Source: Isochrysis galbana | Taxonomy: Eukaryota > Haptophyta > Isochrysidales > Isochrysidaceae | Direction: 5' to 3' | Length of the DNA stretch: 64,000 nt | Assembly (NCBI GenBank): GCA_018136815.1 | Contig: CM030941.1 | Location: 3,987,559 to 4,051,558, forward strand | In this document: positions 1 to 10,296 of the stretch, piece by piece | Numbering within the stretch: position 1 is the first letter of the stretch | How the letters are laid out: the number at the start of each line of letters is the position of its first letter | Made by a program: the position numbers and the translations under genes | Notes under the pieces: generated by a model | Seen by the model: only the letters and a program-made list of their open reading frames with translations | Database searches by the model: none | What the model was told of the DNA's origin: nothing

Positions 1-20
1 TCGACAGGGGGAGAACTCAC

Positions 21-594
21 TGGCCTATGTCCTGCAACACGTTGACTCTGATGTACAGGTCCTCGGGCGGCTGGTAATCGCGCGTGAGCTCGAGATCGTA
101 CGCCATTTGGAACTCTCCCAGCAGCTCGCTGAACCTGCGGAGGACGAGGCGGAGGCGGAGCCGAGCGAATCGACTGGGCTCATTCGCACGGTGCGGCACG
201 CTCGTCGAATGAATCAGCCGCGCGGTGACGAGCGGCATGCAGCGCACCTCTCGGAGTATCGGACCTCATTGGGCGAGAGCATGGCCTTGTTCTCCTCGGG
301 CAGTACTCCGGCGACGTCCCATCGTAGCGCCTCGATGCGCTCCATCCTGCACCGCAAGTAGGCGAGCAGGCATCGCTGCAGCCTGGCGAGCGTGAGCATG
401 TAGACTCTGGGGCCGAGGAGAGCAGTGAGAGAGCCATCGAAGCCCTCTGCGAGCTGCAGCTGGCTTCCTCTGCGGTAGAGCTCGCTGATCTTGGAGACGA
501 CGGTCGAGACCTTCTCGGGCTGGGCGGGAGGCAGCCACGCCGCCTTCTCCACCTCCCTCAGCAGCTCGACCGCTTCCTTGGTCCAAGTGTCCAT
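21..594 (-). CDS. SLD5: GINS complex subunit Sld5 (partial, spliced; 3' end beyond window)
   Basis: Sld5 is one of four GINS subunits that join Cdc45 and MCM2-7 in the replicative helicase; it acts in the nucleus. Exon 1 is 594..248 and exon 2 is 134..21, joined across a 113-bp intron (donor GTGCGC, acceptor CCGCAG). Exon 2 ends at a consensus donor GTGAGT, so the rest lies left of the window. The joined product has the Sld5 helical core: an AYLRCRMERIEAL segment, then LPEENKAMLSPNEVRYSERF, an amphipathic helix, and the start of the B-domain (PPEDLYIRVNVLQDIG). The chosen start is the Met before DTWTKEAVELL, where family members begin their first helix; an in-frame Met at 642 is the alternative. 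The family and splice pattern agree, so the call is firm; only the start and missing 3' exon are uncertain. Confidence 0.8.
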
Positions 595-642
595 CAGTGC
601 CAGCCAGCCACCCACTCTCTCCCGCGCTTCCGCCACCCACAC

Positions 643-1699
<1,057 letters not shown>

Positions 1700-3127
1700 A
1701 TGGCGCGAGCGGCCGAGGCGGTGCTGCTGAGCGAGGACCTTCTGGGCCGAGTGCTCGACCTGTGCAGATGCGGCCGCACTCCTCACCTCGACGTCCAAAC
1801 GCTCTGCACCGCTCGTCTCGTATGCTCTCTCTGGGAAGCCGTGGTGGCTCTCTCTCTCTCTCACGCTCACGCGCTCAGCCTGAGGCTCGCAACAGCTCCT
1901 GCTCTGGCTCGGCTGGTGCGCCGCGCAGGAGGGGGAAGCGGGATATGCGCGCGACACCTCCGACTCACTGGACCTTCCTCCAACGCTGACGGCGCGCTCG
2001 CAGCGCTCGAGCGTGTGCGAAGAGCTGCAGAGCCGCTGCTCTCGCTCGGGGTGACGGCCGCGCCGCTCAGCCAATGCGCCGATCAGGTCGCCCGCTTCCT
2101 CGCCTCGCCCAGCTGCCAGCATCTCCAGGCACTTGACTTGTCGCGCTGCACCACCACACGCTTGGACAATGCCGACGCGCTTTCCGCGCACAGCCGCATC
2201 TTCGACGCCCTCCGCGCCAACTGCACCGCCTCCTTGCGAGAGCTCGACTTGTCGGGCCCTCCGATGGTCGCTCTCACGCGTTCCGACCTGACTCGTCTCT
2301 CCAAGATGAGACTTAGAGTGCTAAATTTGCATCGATGCGGCCTGGTGCCCAACAGCCTGTGCGGCCTACTCGAGCCAGACGCCCCAATCCTTGCGCATCT
2401 CGAGCAGCTCGACGTCGGGTACTGCTCACTCAGCGCTAATGATGTGGAGGAGGTCCTCTTGCTCCTGGGCGGGCAGCTGACGAGACTTGGTCTCGCCGAC
2501 GCACCCATCCGCGCCGCTTCGTTCGCACGTGCTGCCGCTGCAATGGTGGTGATGCGTGAACTGGACCTTGACCAGACGGATGTGCTACCTCCACCATCCG
2601 CTGAGGCCGCCCGAGCGGAGGATGGCTCTAGCGAAGTATTCGGTCAAGGCGCCCTGTCGCAAGCCTTCTCAAGCTGTCGGCTCGCACCTGCGCCCAGCCC
2701 GGCGGCCCCACTTCTCTTGCTGCTGGTGTCTCTACCCTCACTACGGCGCCTCTCCGTCTTGCGCTGCACCTGGCTCAACCATGACGGGCTGCGCATGCTC
2801 GGCTCGGCGCACCGCTCGCTAGCCCTTACGCACGACCTTCCACCGCCACAGCTGCCACGCGCAGCCGCTCGCCGCTCTCCGCCTCCGGATAGCTGGGAGA
2901 GCTTGGATGAAAGCGAGGCGCGACTTCCGAGGTTGGTGGAGGCCGATCAAGCACCCCGCGTGCCCGCTGGGCATCGGCGTGCGCCTGGGGAGCTCTTCTA
3001 CACCGGCGTGGGTGTGATGGTGCGTCCGCGCTCAATTTATCACGTCTCACAAGGGGACGAGCCGCTGTACGGCAACGCTCGGCCGAGAAGCTCAGCTTTC
3101 GATGGCACAGGGCTTCTCCGTAGCTGA
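1700..3127 (+). CDS. F-box-like / leucine-rich-repeat protein
   Basis: A 475-residue ORF from ATG 1700; the frame is open 21 codons further up, but only as GA-repeat translation, so the internal Met before ARAAEAV is preferred. Residues about 8-45 look like an F-box: a hydrophobic LLSEDLLGRVLDLC helix, then LCTARLVCSLWEAVVA. After it come irregular LRR units with LxxLDLSxC/LxLxxCxL spacing (LQALDLSRC, LRELDLSG, LRVLNLHRCGL, LEQLDVGYCSL, LTRLGLADA, MRELDLDQT, LRRLSVLRCTWL). Such proteins usually act as substrate receptors of SCF ubiquitin ligases, the F-box binding Skp1 and the LRRs binding substrate; that role is family knowledge, not shown here. The tail after about residue 370 is Arg/Pro-rich and unrecognised. 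Ends in TGA. I see no intron, but an unannotated splice in the tail is possible. Confidence 0.6.
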   Translation: MARAAEAVLLSEDLLGRVLDLCRCGRTPHLDVQTLCTARLVCSLWEAVVALSLSHAHALSLRLATAPALARLVRRAGGGSGICARHLRLTGPSSNADGALAALERVRRAAEPLLSLGVTAAPLSQCADQVARFLASPSCQHLQALDLSRCTTTRLDNADALSAHSRIFDALRANCTASLRELDLSGPPMVALTRSDLTRLSKMRLRVLNLHRCGLVPNSLCGLLEPDAPILAHLEQLDVGYCSLSANDVEEVLLLLGGQLTRLGLADAPIRAASFARAAAAMVVMRELDLDQTDVLPPPSAEAARAEDGSSEVFGQGALSQAFSSCRLAPAPSPAAPLLLLLVSLPSLRRLSVLRCTWLNHDGLRMLGSAHRSLALTHDLPPPQLPRAAARRSPPPDSWESLDESEARLPRLVEADQAPRVPAGHRRAPGELFYTGVGVMVRPRSIYHVSQGDEPLYGNARPRSSAFDGTGLLRS

Positions 3128-3545
3128 GGGGCGGTCCGTTCGAGCGCCTCCGTCAACCTCCCTAACCCCATGCTTGCACCCAAAGACGCTCTCTGCACGG
3201 TCCCACTTGCTTTTTGTACCTCTCCGGCATGTTCTCCACTTTCTCCCCTTCTTGTTGCCACCCTTTAGCTCTCACTTGCCAGTTTGCACTCGTCCACTCC
3301 GGCGATAGTACGAATAACTGCCAAAGTAAAAAAAAATCTTCACCAAATTCCCGCCAGAAGCACGACGTGATGAATAGAACGTGGGCTCATGCATGTGCAC
3401 AGTTCGGACCAAAATGCACAGTACTATAAATCCCATATGGGGACCCAAAAGTGCTCCACACACTGACCCCCCATATGAAGAACCAAACAGAATTCCCCCC
3501 CTTCAGAGAGACACTTTCGTTTCGGACGGATCAAATCTCCCGGAA
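3128..3545. other. Intergenic, no gene seen
   Basis: This stretch contains the 3' flank of the F-box/LRR gene and an AT-richer stretch. A TATA-like CTATAAAT (about 3424) lies roughly 120 bp before the conserved start of the LINE-like element. I see no ORF with support. Confidence 0.5.
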
Positions 3546-3546
3546 A

Positions 3547-4190
3547 TCAACTATCGTTAAACCGATAGGGCCATGGAGTGCGCGCCGCTCCCCTCCCCTC
3601 CTGCCGCCCCCCCCGCCGCGACGGACGATCGGGCCATGCTCGACGCCTCGCACCCGAAGCGCCCTCGAGAGGGCGCCCCACCGACCAAGGTGCGCACGAG
3701 GCGCGGCCCGTGCCGGCCCCTGACAGCCATACACCAGCAAGGACAACATGCCCAGCATGGCCACCACAGCCCACAGCCCCCATCTCCACCCAACTCCCAA
3801 CCTCCCAAGGCCACCTGGCAGCTGTGACAAGTCGGCTCAGAGCCGCATCCCATAGGGAAGGCCGCAAGGCTGGGCCCCTACAATGCCGCGGTACTGACCT
3901 CGTGCGACAGCACGACGCACAGGCCTGGCCAGACCTCTGTCCAACCCCAAGGGGGGGGAACAGTCAAGCTGGAAGCTGGTGTAGCACAGACTACATCAAG
4001 GGAACGAAATGGCAGACCACTCCCAAGGGGGACCATGAAGAGGGCTCTTGGACCCAACCCACAGCCCCTCTGTCGCCACGGGCGACGACGGGGACAGCCG
4101 AGACATGCCCAGAGCAGACTCACAGTGCACAGTGCTCATACAAACACCAGAATGGGCACATGCCCACACCCCAAACGTAGCGAAACGCAC
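3547..4190 (+). mobile_element. 5' portion of a LINE-like retroelement (copy 1)
   Basis: It begins with the hairpin leader AACTATCGTTAAACCGATAG followed by GGGCCATGGAGTGCGCGCCG. The same leader and start codon context recur at 37229, where that copy is bounded by an 18-bp target duplication. Copy 1 shares only the first part with copy 2, and I cannot find its target duplication, so the 3' limit (about 4190, where CA-rich coding-like sequence ends) is approximate. No reverse transcriptase is present. Confidence 0.5.
3573..3827 (+). CDS. LINE-like ORF1 N-terminus (84 aa)
   Basis: A short Pro/Ala-rich protein beginning MECAPLPSPPAA, with a basic PKRPRE patch near residue 28. It is homologous to the ORF at 37253 (MERAPPPALAAA, then PKRPRQDDPP at a similar position). 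A nuclear-localisation-like PKRPR motif and low complexity fit an ORF1 N-terminus. The frame is lost after 84 codons, and related coding-like sequence continues in other frames to about 4190, so this is probably a decayed ORF. Function is unknown. Confidence 0.4.
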   Translation: MECAPLPSPPAAPPAATDDRAMLDASHPKRPREGAPPTKVRTRRGPCRPLTAIHQQGQHAQHGHHSPQPPSPPNSQPPKATWQL

Positions 4191-4918
4191 CACGATCCCG
4201 AGACGCACCTGCGTCAGACCACGCGCAAGAGGCATGGGGCTCTTCCCATGCCTCTGAGGCCCACAAACTCTTGACTAACCCCCACTCCACCAACACCGGC
4301 GACTTCAACTGCAACTGCGTAGAAGACGTAACGATGTCGTATTCCATACGATGACAGACTTTTACTTCTAACCTGTGGGTTATTTTAAGCCTCAAGGTCT
4401 CGTCGGCGACATTCTACCCCTTCTCTTACTTTCTTTCGATGTCATCAAACGCTCCATGACTGTCTTCTGTCTTCTCCTCATGCATCGGTTGTAGTCTTCT
4501 GTCTTCTCCTCATGCATCGGTTGTAGTCTTCTGTCTTCTCCTCATGCATCGGTTGTAGTCTTCTGTCTTCTCTTCGTGTATCGGCGGTAGCTCCCCAGCG
4601 AGGTCTGCCCTCGTTGTTCCGACCTCTCTGTCGCATGTCTGTGCGCCGATGAGCTGCCTTGGTGCCGACGCTTGACAGTCCGTCCTGGATGTGGTTAGTT
4701 TTCGCCCTGTTTGTTTGGATTAGTTCGTGTGTGTCTGCGTGTCGTGGAACCTTTTTGGTTCCCTGCGTTGTAGTCTCTCGTGTCTACCTTGGACCCAAGA
4801 AGCTCTCATTCTCATTCTCTCTCTTTCTCTAGCTCGCTAGCTAGCCTCGGCCCTACCCTCTAATGCCGCGCGTTGCGAGCCTCCGAACCTCCGTCTCTCT
4901 CTTCGTCCCTAGCACTCG
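4191..4918. other. Intergenic with tandem repeat; possible LTR-like leader
   Basis: No gene seen apart from the 32-bp tandem repeat listed separately. The 300 bp before the ORF at 4919 is T/C-rich, with stretches such as TCTCATTCTCATTCTC, resembling the U5/leader sequences of the retroelements further right; this is only a compositional resemblance. Confidence 0.35.
4459..4586. repeat. 32-bp tandem repeat, about 4 units
   Basis: The TGCATCGG (or TGTATCGG) anchor recurs at 4481, 4513, 4545 and 4577, exactly 32 bp apart. The first three units are near-identical and the last is diverged. The unit contains GTAGTCTTCTGTCTTCTC. Confidence 0.9.
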
Positions 4919-5230
4919 ATGGTAGACACAGTCAGACCCGACTTCTACTATGATCTTTCAGACATATTCCCGCAAGCAACAACCAACGACTCTTTCACGG
5001 CCGCGTCAGCTGCCGGCTCGATCGAACGGCCCTCTGCCTACGAGCCAGTAGTCATCGCGTGTTCGACAAACGACGGACACGAAAACGAAAACGCGACAAG
5101 ATACAAGATGGCCTCAAAAAAGCCAATTCGCCGACGACGACACGCAACTCCTGGCGGCCGACTACGGCAGTCTGACGCGCTCGCTCGAATGGGTGGAAAG
5201 ATGTGCGGCGGCCTCATGTGGCAAGCCTAA
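4919..5230 (+). CDS. Hypothetical ORF (103 aa), possibly a retroelement gag start
   Basis: Begins MVDTVRPDFYYDLSDIF; a basic segment (KKPIRRRRH) lies near residue 70. It follows a pyrimidine-rich leader and ends in TAA just before a TIR element. I do not recognise it. The context (leader, ATG, short ORF, no partner) matches the truncated gag-start fragments at 6296 and 61461, but the proteins are not obviously alike. It may be non-coding. Confidence 0.25.
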   Translation: MVDTVRPDFYYDLSDIFPQATTNDSFTAASAAGSIERPSAYEPVVIACSTNDGHENENATRYKMASKKPIRRRRHATPGGRLRQSDALARMGGKMCGGLMWQA

Positions 5231-5266
5231 CGACGAAAAGTCCCGCTTTCTTGGCCATCTCATTGA

Positions 5267-5801
5267 TAACCCCTTACAGAAAGATGGCATCTATTGTTGC
5301 AAGCTTTGCTGAAGCCAACAATCTCAATCTAGATGGCAAGCTTTGCTGATGTGGCAAGCCATCTATGAGCAAGCTTTTCGGGCGCGCAGCGCTCGGGCGC
5401 CCGGGCTCCAGGCCTCCGCGCGTCCGCGCGCTTCATTCAGGCGCAAAGTCGAGAGCCGTGGCCTGTGGCCCGAGCTCGAGAGGCGAACAGAGGCGCAGAG
5501 GCGCAGCGGCGCCGCAAGTTGTCACTGCAAGAGAGGAGAGAGTTATCATACAGTCTCATAGAGTATGAAGTGCGATGAGTAGCACAAGCACAAGAAGGTA
5601 TTGTCGTACATACAGTCGGGACGGGAACGTACCATAAATAGCTTTCCATAAATAAGGCCCGACCGAGCTTTATCGAGCTTTGGTGCCATTCTCATTCCGA
5701 CCATAGATTGGACAAGCTTTCCGGCAAGCTTTGGTGTACATGTCAACCATCTCTCCAAACAAGCTTTCTGAGATTTTGAACCATCTTTCTGTAAGGGGTT
5801 A
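5267..5801. mobile_element. Non-autonomous TIR element (MITE), 535 bp, 8-bp TSD
   Basis: Perfect 21-bp terminal inverted repeats (starting TAACCCCTTACAGAAAG) lie at 5267-5287 and 5781-5801. They are flanked by identical 8-bp duplications CTCATTGA at 5259-5266 and 5802-5809. AAGCTT-centred words such as GCAAGCTTTG recur near both ends, as expected for transposase-binding subterminal repeats. There is no coding capacity. The 8-bp duplication fits hAT, P or Merlin-type transposases; the TIR does not decide between them. Confidence 0.85.
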
Positions 5802-5809
5802 CTCATTGA

Positions 5810-6295
5810 GCTGATCATAATTGACATACCCTGTATCGAAACGTCTGAATGAATGATATGTATGCCCTGATGAACCTGCCATATTTGTCATCTCCAAGCT
5901 TATTCACGAAGTTTTCGTACAGCACAGCTCCTTCTCCTTGTGTCGCATTCGCGAATCGACACTCGTTAGGCTTCTCTTCGTCGTTCGGTATTATCGTTAT
6001 AATTCTCTCGCTCTCGTTTTCGGTCAAAAGCTTCGCTTGGACGCATAGGATCTTGAGTAGTGGAGCGCCCTCTCTCTTTCTCTCGAAGAGAAGGGAAGTT
6101 TCCCCACCTTTCTCCCTCCTAGGCGCCTCGCAAATAGGTTTAATTCGCTATCTTCTCCGCGTTTCTCTATCTTCTTCAGTGGTTGCAATCAGGTTTAATT
6201 TGCAATCTCATCGTACAAGCAATCTCTCCTTCTCTCGCCAGCCCCTGCCATCACAGCCCTCCTCTCACTCACCCTCGCCTCTCGCCACTCGCTCG
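5810..6295. other. Leader-like sequence before a gag-start relic
   Basis: No supported gene. It contains AGGTTTAATTCGC and AGGTTTAATTTGC words similar to GAGGTTTAATTTGCC inside the LTR of element B. This suggests a decayed LTR/leader of a related retroelement upstream of the ORF at 6296. Confidence 0.3.
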
Positions 6296-6550
6296 ATGTC
6301 GTTCTCGCCGCCGTCCTCGCCCTCGCTCAAGCCCGCCTGCCCGCCTTCCTCTGCTGACGGGCTTTTAGGCCCCGTCAGCACCTCTGAAGTCGTCTCCTCC
6401 GCCGCGCCTACCGCCGGCATGCCTCCTTCGTCATTGCCCTCAGGCCATATGGGCCATCCCAATTCGTCACCTTGTTGTCATTCAGAGCTCGATCAATTTC
6501 ACGCCGCCACGACCCGTTGTCGGCAAACTCGCTGTCAAGGAGATGCTTGA
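6296..6550 (+). pseudogene. Gag N-terminus relic of an LTR retroelement
   Basis: The ORF starts MSFSPPSSPSLKPACPPSSA and is clearly related to the ORF at 61461 (MSAPSSRSPSPKPVLPPSSA). The two share the Ser/Pro pattern for about 50 residues and then diverge. Elements B-D also start gag inside their LTR with a Ser/Pro/Ala-rich segment. I therefore read both as gag beginnings left by truncated or solo LTRs. It is interrupted after about 84 codons. Confidence 0.4.
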
Positions 6551-6693
6551 TACGTATCGGATTTAGTATTGTTTGGTAATTTATGCCGAGGCCGCTAGTG
6601 TTGGACATGTTTGTTATTATCATACTATACACTATACGTTTTTTTTCACGCACCACTCGAGCGGGATGAGAGACATGCATACCCCCTCTTGCC

Positions 6694-7760
6694 CCCGGAT
6701 GCCCCGTCAGGTCTCAGGTCATCAGGTCTTGGCGACCTGATACCTGATATCAGGTGATATCAGGACCTGATATCAGGCTGATATCAGGTGGTCCACCACT
6801 AATGTTATAATTTTCTAATGAGCCATTCTAAGATCCGAGGAAATGGACTACGTCTAGCTAGAAGCGGAGAGGGGGTTCGTGTGGAAGCGGAGGGGAGGGC
6901 CCCCCCCCAGCGAACCCCCACCCCTCCCCCCGCGGGAACCCCCGCCGCCCCCCCCGCGCACCCGCCTCTGCCGCTCCGCCGGAGGCGCACCCGCCCCACA
7001 CCCCTCCCCCCCCCAGAGCCCGCCACTGCTGCCGCTGTTCCCGCCCGCTCCGCCGCCAGCGCGTCCCCTGCTACCTCTGCTCGCCCCACCGCCGTCCCCT
7101 TCGCAGCCCCCCGCCTCGCTGGCTCACCCGCCTCGCTGCCAGCCTCGCCGCTGCGCTCGCGCCTGCCCCAGCGCCACCCCGCCTCCCCCACCTCAACACC
7201 AGTTGCCCTCCCCCCTGGCAACCAGCGTCGCAGCCACCAGCCTCGCCTGCACCCTGCCTCGCAGCCACCAGCCTCGCCTGCACCCAGCCTCGCCGCCACC
7301 AGCCTCGCAGCCACCAGCCTCGCCGCCACCAGCCTCGCAGCCACCAGCCTCGCAGCCACCAGCCTCGCAGCCACCAGCCTCGCCGCAACCAGCCTGGCCG
7401 CCACCAACCCCACCGCCACCCCAGCCTCGTTACCACCAGCCTCATTACGACCAGCCTCGCCGCCACCAGCCTCGTTGCGACCAGCCTCGCCTCCACCAGC
7501 CTCACCTCCACCCAGCCTCGCCGCCACCAGCCTCGCCGCCACCAGCCTCGCCTCCACCCAGCCTCGCAGCCCATCATCCATCCTCACTGAGAGCCATGGC
7601 CGATCGCTCGCGGTTCGGGTCGATGGCTCGTTTACTGACGTGAATTTTATTTTATTCTAAAGTTAGTAGTCATAATATCAGCCTGATATCAGGTTATCAG
7701 GTCTAGTAGGCCTGATAACCTGATATCAGAACCTGATATCAGCCTGACGGGGCATCCAGG
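6694..7760. mobile_element. Non-autonomous TIR element, 1067 bp, 8-bp TSD
   Basis: 18-bp terminal inverted repeats CCYGGATGCCCCGTCAGG (one mismatch) lie at 6694-6711 and 7743-7760. They are flanked by CTCTTGCC at 6686-6693 and 7761-7768. Both ends carry clusters of the palindrome CCTGATATCAGG and variants (6740-6790 and 7680-7745), probably transposase-binding or hairpin-forming subterminal repeats. The interior is extremely C-rich and contains a 15-bp minisatellite. ORFs across it are low-complexity repeat translations, and no transposase is present. Confidence 0.85.
7221..7567. repeat. 15-bp minisatellite (CCAGCCTCGCMGCCA)n
   Basis: Roughly 20 imperfect copies of CCAGCCTCGCCGCCA or CCAGCCTCGCAGCCA inside the TIR element. 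The unit is a multiple of three, so it keeps frames open on both strands (for example SLAAT repeats); this explains the long spurious ORFs here. Confidence 0.9.
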
Positions 7761-7768
7761 CTCTTGCC

Positions 7769-8378
7769 AAACGAGTGGGTTGGATAGCTACCATCATGAT
7801 CCCCACGATCTCACCCTGACATTGAGCGAGGCGCGCTTGTGCAAATTGTAGACCCGCGCCACAACCCGCCGCAACTCATTGGTTTTCGTACGTAAGTAAC
7901 GACACGAGCGAGAAGGTGGATCGTGATGTCAACGAGATATCGACCCAAATCGAGTGAATGGAGTAAGACCACGTGTGTGTTTCAACATGTGAAGTATCAA
8001 GTTGAGTCAAGTTACCTCCTGGTGACAACGAAAGGTGCTAGCAGGGATGGGGATAATTGAACGCTTTTGGTCTTCTTCTTTTGTCACTGTGTTCGGTCGG
8101 CCCCATTGGGGCATCGTGACTACGGGGGGCTGGGAGAGGGGAGGGAGCGGTCGGCGCGCGCTCCATCGCTGAAACTAGAACTATAGTTTCATCAAAGCCA
8201 ACAACAAAACGTCCTCGCCATGGCACGGGTTAGTGCGCTCACTTCTCACACCATTCGTACACTCTAAATGCTCACAGCACTATTCCTACTCCTCACCACG
8301 ATTCACCACCATAACGAACGGCTACGGCTTGCACGGCTTGCTTGAAGGCACGCGGACATTTTGAACAAATAAAGGACG
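7769..8378. other. Intergenic, nothing recognised
   Basis: Unique sequence between two TIR elements. No ORF, RNA gene or repeat that I can support. Confidence 0.4.
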
Positions 8379-8386
8379 GTCAACAA

Positions 8387-8580
8387 CCTACATGTGAAAC
8401 ACAGCCAAACTTAGAAATAAAACAGCAAAAACAGTATGTTTTTTGCCGTCGAAAAAAAACAGAGAAAAACAATGTAAAAAACATATGTGTGGGGTAGGGG
8501 GGCCGCCCGAAATAAAACAGCGAAAAACATATGTTTTGGGCCTCCGAAAAAAAACACTGTTCCTGTGTTTCACATGTAGG
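8387..8580. mobile_element. Small MITE, 194 bp, 8-bp TSD
   Basis: Terminal inverted repeats CCTACATGTGAAACACAG (8387-8404) and their complement (8563-8580) are flanked by GTCAACAA at 8379-8386 and 8581-8588. The interior is A-rich on this strand, with two imperfect copies of an ACAGCRAAAAACA-type motif, and is non-coding. Confidence 0.85.
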
Positions 8581-8588
8581 GTCAACAA

Positions 8589-9139
8589 GATATCGGATTC
8601 GGTATTCTCATCACATTGTCGGTTGGTACGATCGTCTGCGAGAGTCGCCGGCGGCCGCCGCCGGCTCAAGCGGTAAAGTGGCGACGATGAAGCGAAGTAC
8701 AACCCGGCATGCTTGAGTCTGCAGGTTCCGTTTCTGACGACAGATTTCCAGTCGAGCAGTAGGCGGCGCAAGATGGCCTCGTTTCGCGTGGCCCTACTCG
8801 AACAGTTATGTCTTGTTGGGCACAACGGGCGCAAAGGACACTCGCGACAATATCGCTTGCTCAACGACGAAGGGCACCGTGGCGCTTCTTTGCAAGCTGT
8901 TGTATTCCTGCCCATCTGAAGGCTGTAGGCATGAATATTCGTGTAAGGTACGCGCTCACAATTACAATTGAACAGTTCCCCGTGTTGCCACTGACGCACA
9001 AGACACACAGATTCGGATTCCCCATGGTCTCAAGTCCAGGTTTGCAGATTTTGGTCTCGAAATTTGCGATTCGAATTTTGTTTTTGCTGTTACTATAATT
9101 GTTGGCTCGTTTAAGGTAATAAACCGGCATGACTTCGAC
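8589..9139. other. Intergenic, nothing recognised
   Basis: No supported gene. The 5' boundary of element A's LTR may fall here (TGTCGGTTGG at about 8614 is one possible LTR start), but I could not fix it. Confidence 0.35.
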
Positions 9140-10296
9140 TTCTCGTTCCGCAGTTGCTCTGCGAGACTCTCTCTCTCTCTCTCTCCGTCCTCCTCTCCTC
9201 GGCCGACGGAGGGAAGTTTCGTCCAAAACATTCTCCGGTCCCAGGATGTTCCGTGGGGGTCTCTCTGCGCTCCGCGAGGGAAAGGACGCGATCTCGCTCC
9301 GAGATCACCCTCGCGCCCTCCCACGCTGCCCCGCCGTGCCCTCGGTCCCTCGCCCCCCGCGGCAGGTTCTTCCTCTCGGCGTGCCATCCGTCGCCTCCGG
9401 CCGTTATATTATTCCCCCCCCCCGCGCGAGGTTCTTCTCCTCCGCGCGCGGTTCGTTTCCTCCGGCCGTCGTTCGTTCCCCCCCCGCGCGCGCTGTTTCC
9501 CCCCCCTCGCTTCGATTCCTCTCGCGATTCCTTCGATGATTGCCTCCATCTCGTCCGTTCTTCTTCGCGATTCTCGCGGAGGGGGTACCGATGTTTAACG
9601 TTAGTTTCGCCGCGTTTTCGGTGAAAGAAAGGAAGAACGAATGGCACGCGCCCCGCGTCTCGCGTCTTGTTTCGTCGCCCCTTGCTCGTCGCTTGTCTAG
9701 AAGGTCTCTCTGCACATCGCCTTCTTCCCCCCGCGCGAGTTTGGACCTCTCCTCGACCCTCCGCGTTGGCTTCAGCGGACGAGTTTTCACTTTAACGATA
9801 GTTTGAACCCTTCGTTTGCGTAGTTTTGCGCTCTCTTTCCGTATTTCTTCGCGCATGACGAGCGATCGCGACCTCAGCCTTTGTCGCACGGGGAGGGTTT
9901 GTTTATCGTATGATTCCGGAGTGTTTACGTTAGTTTTCTGAGCCCAAGGTCGTTGGGGTTTGGGTTTCTTGTGAGTTTTTTTTGTAGCAACTTCGTCGAG
10001 TCCCACCGTGTTCCCAAGCGAGTCCCCCCGAGTTCCCGAGTCTATACCCCGAGTCAACGACTCAATACCAGCCAAGCACGCGCCTGAGCCACCCCCAGTC
10101 GCCTGCCACCACCTCCCACAAGCCTCCTTCCACACTTCCGCGCCCTCCGTGCGTCGTGCGTCGTGCGTCGATCACCATGCCCGTAGTCACCCCCGAGGAA
10201 AGCTCCATGAGCTCCCCGCAAGAACCGCATTCCGCGCTAGCTGCCGGCGCGCCCTCGCAGGCCATCTCCAAGAGTGAGATGAGCCTTGCTCTGACA
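9140..10296 (+). repeat. Element A 5' LTR, 3' part (left boundary unresolved)
   Basis: By analogy with elements B-D, where the LTR ends inside gag, element A's LTR should end at TGACA (10292-10296), directly before AGCACAAAATC; B has CGACA before AGCACGAAATC at the same codon. About 385 bp upstream is an ATGATTCCGG word also found about 360 bp before the B LTR end, and a (CT)n tract lies at 9165-9185 as in B. No second LTR of A was found to prove the limits. Confidence 0.5.

Noticed and set aside
6805-7660. 260-280 aa ORFs in several frames
   Set aside because: The 15-bp minisatellite keeps all frames open; the peptides are low-complexity repeats inside a TIR element.
8680-8750. Possible tRNA-like sequence (GCTCAAGCGGTAAAGTGGCG)
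   Set aside because: No cloverleaf with matching acceptor and T arms can be formed from the surrounding sequence.
9404-9806. ORFs between 9.1 and 10.1 kb
   Set aside because: They fall in C/T-rich predicted LTR sequence of element A, have no conserved counterpart in B-D and no domain.
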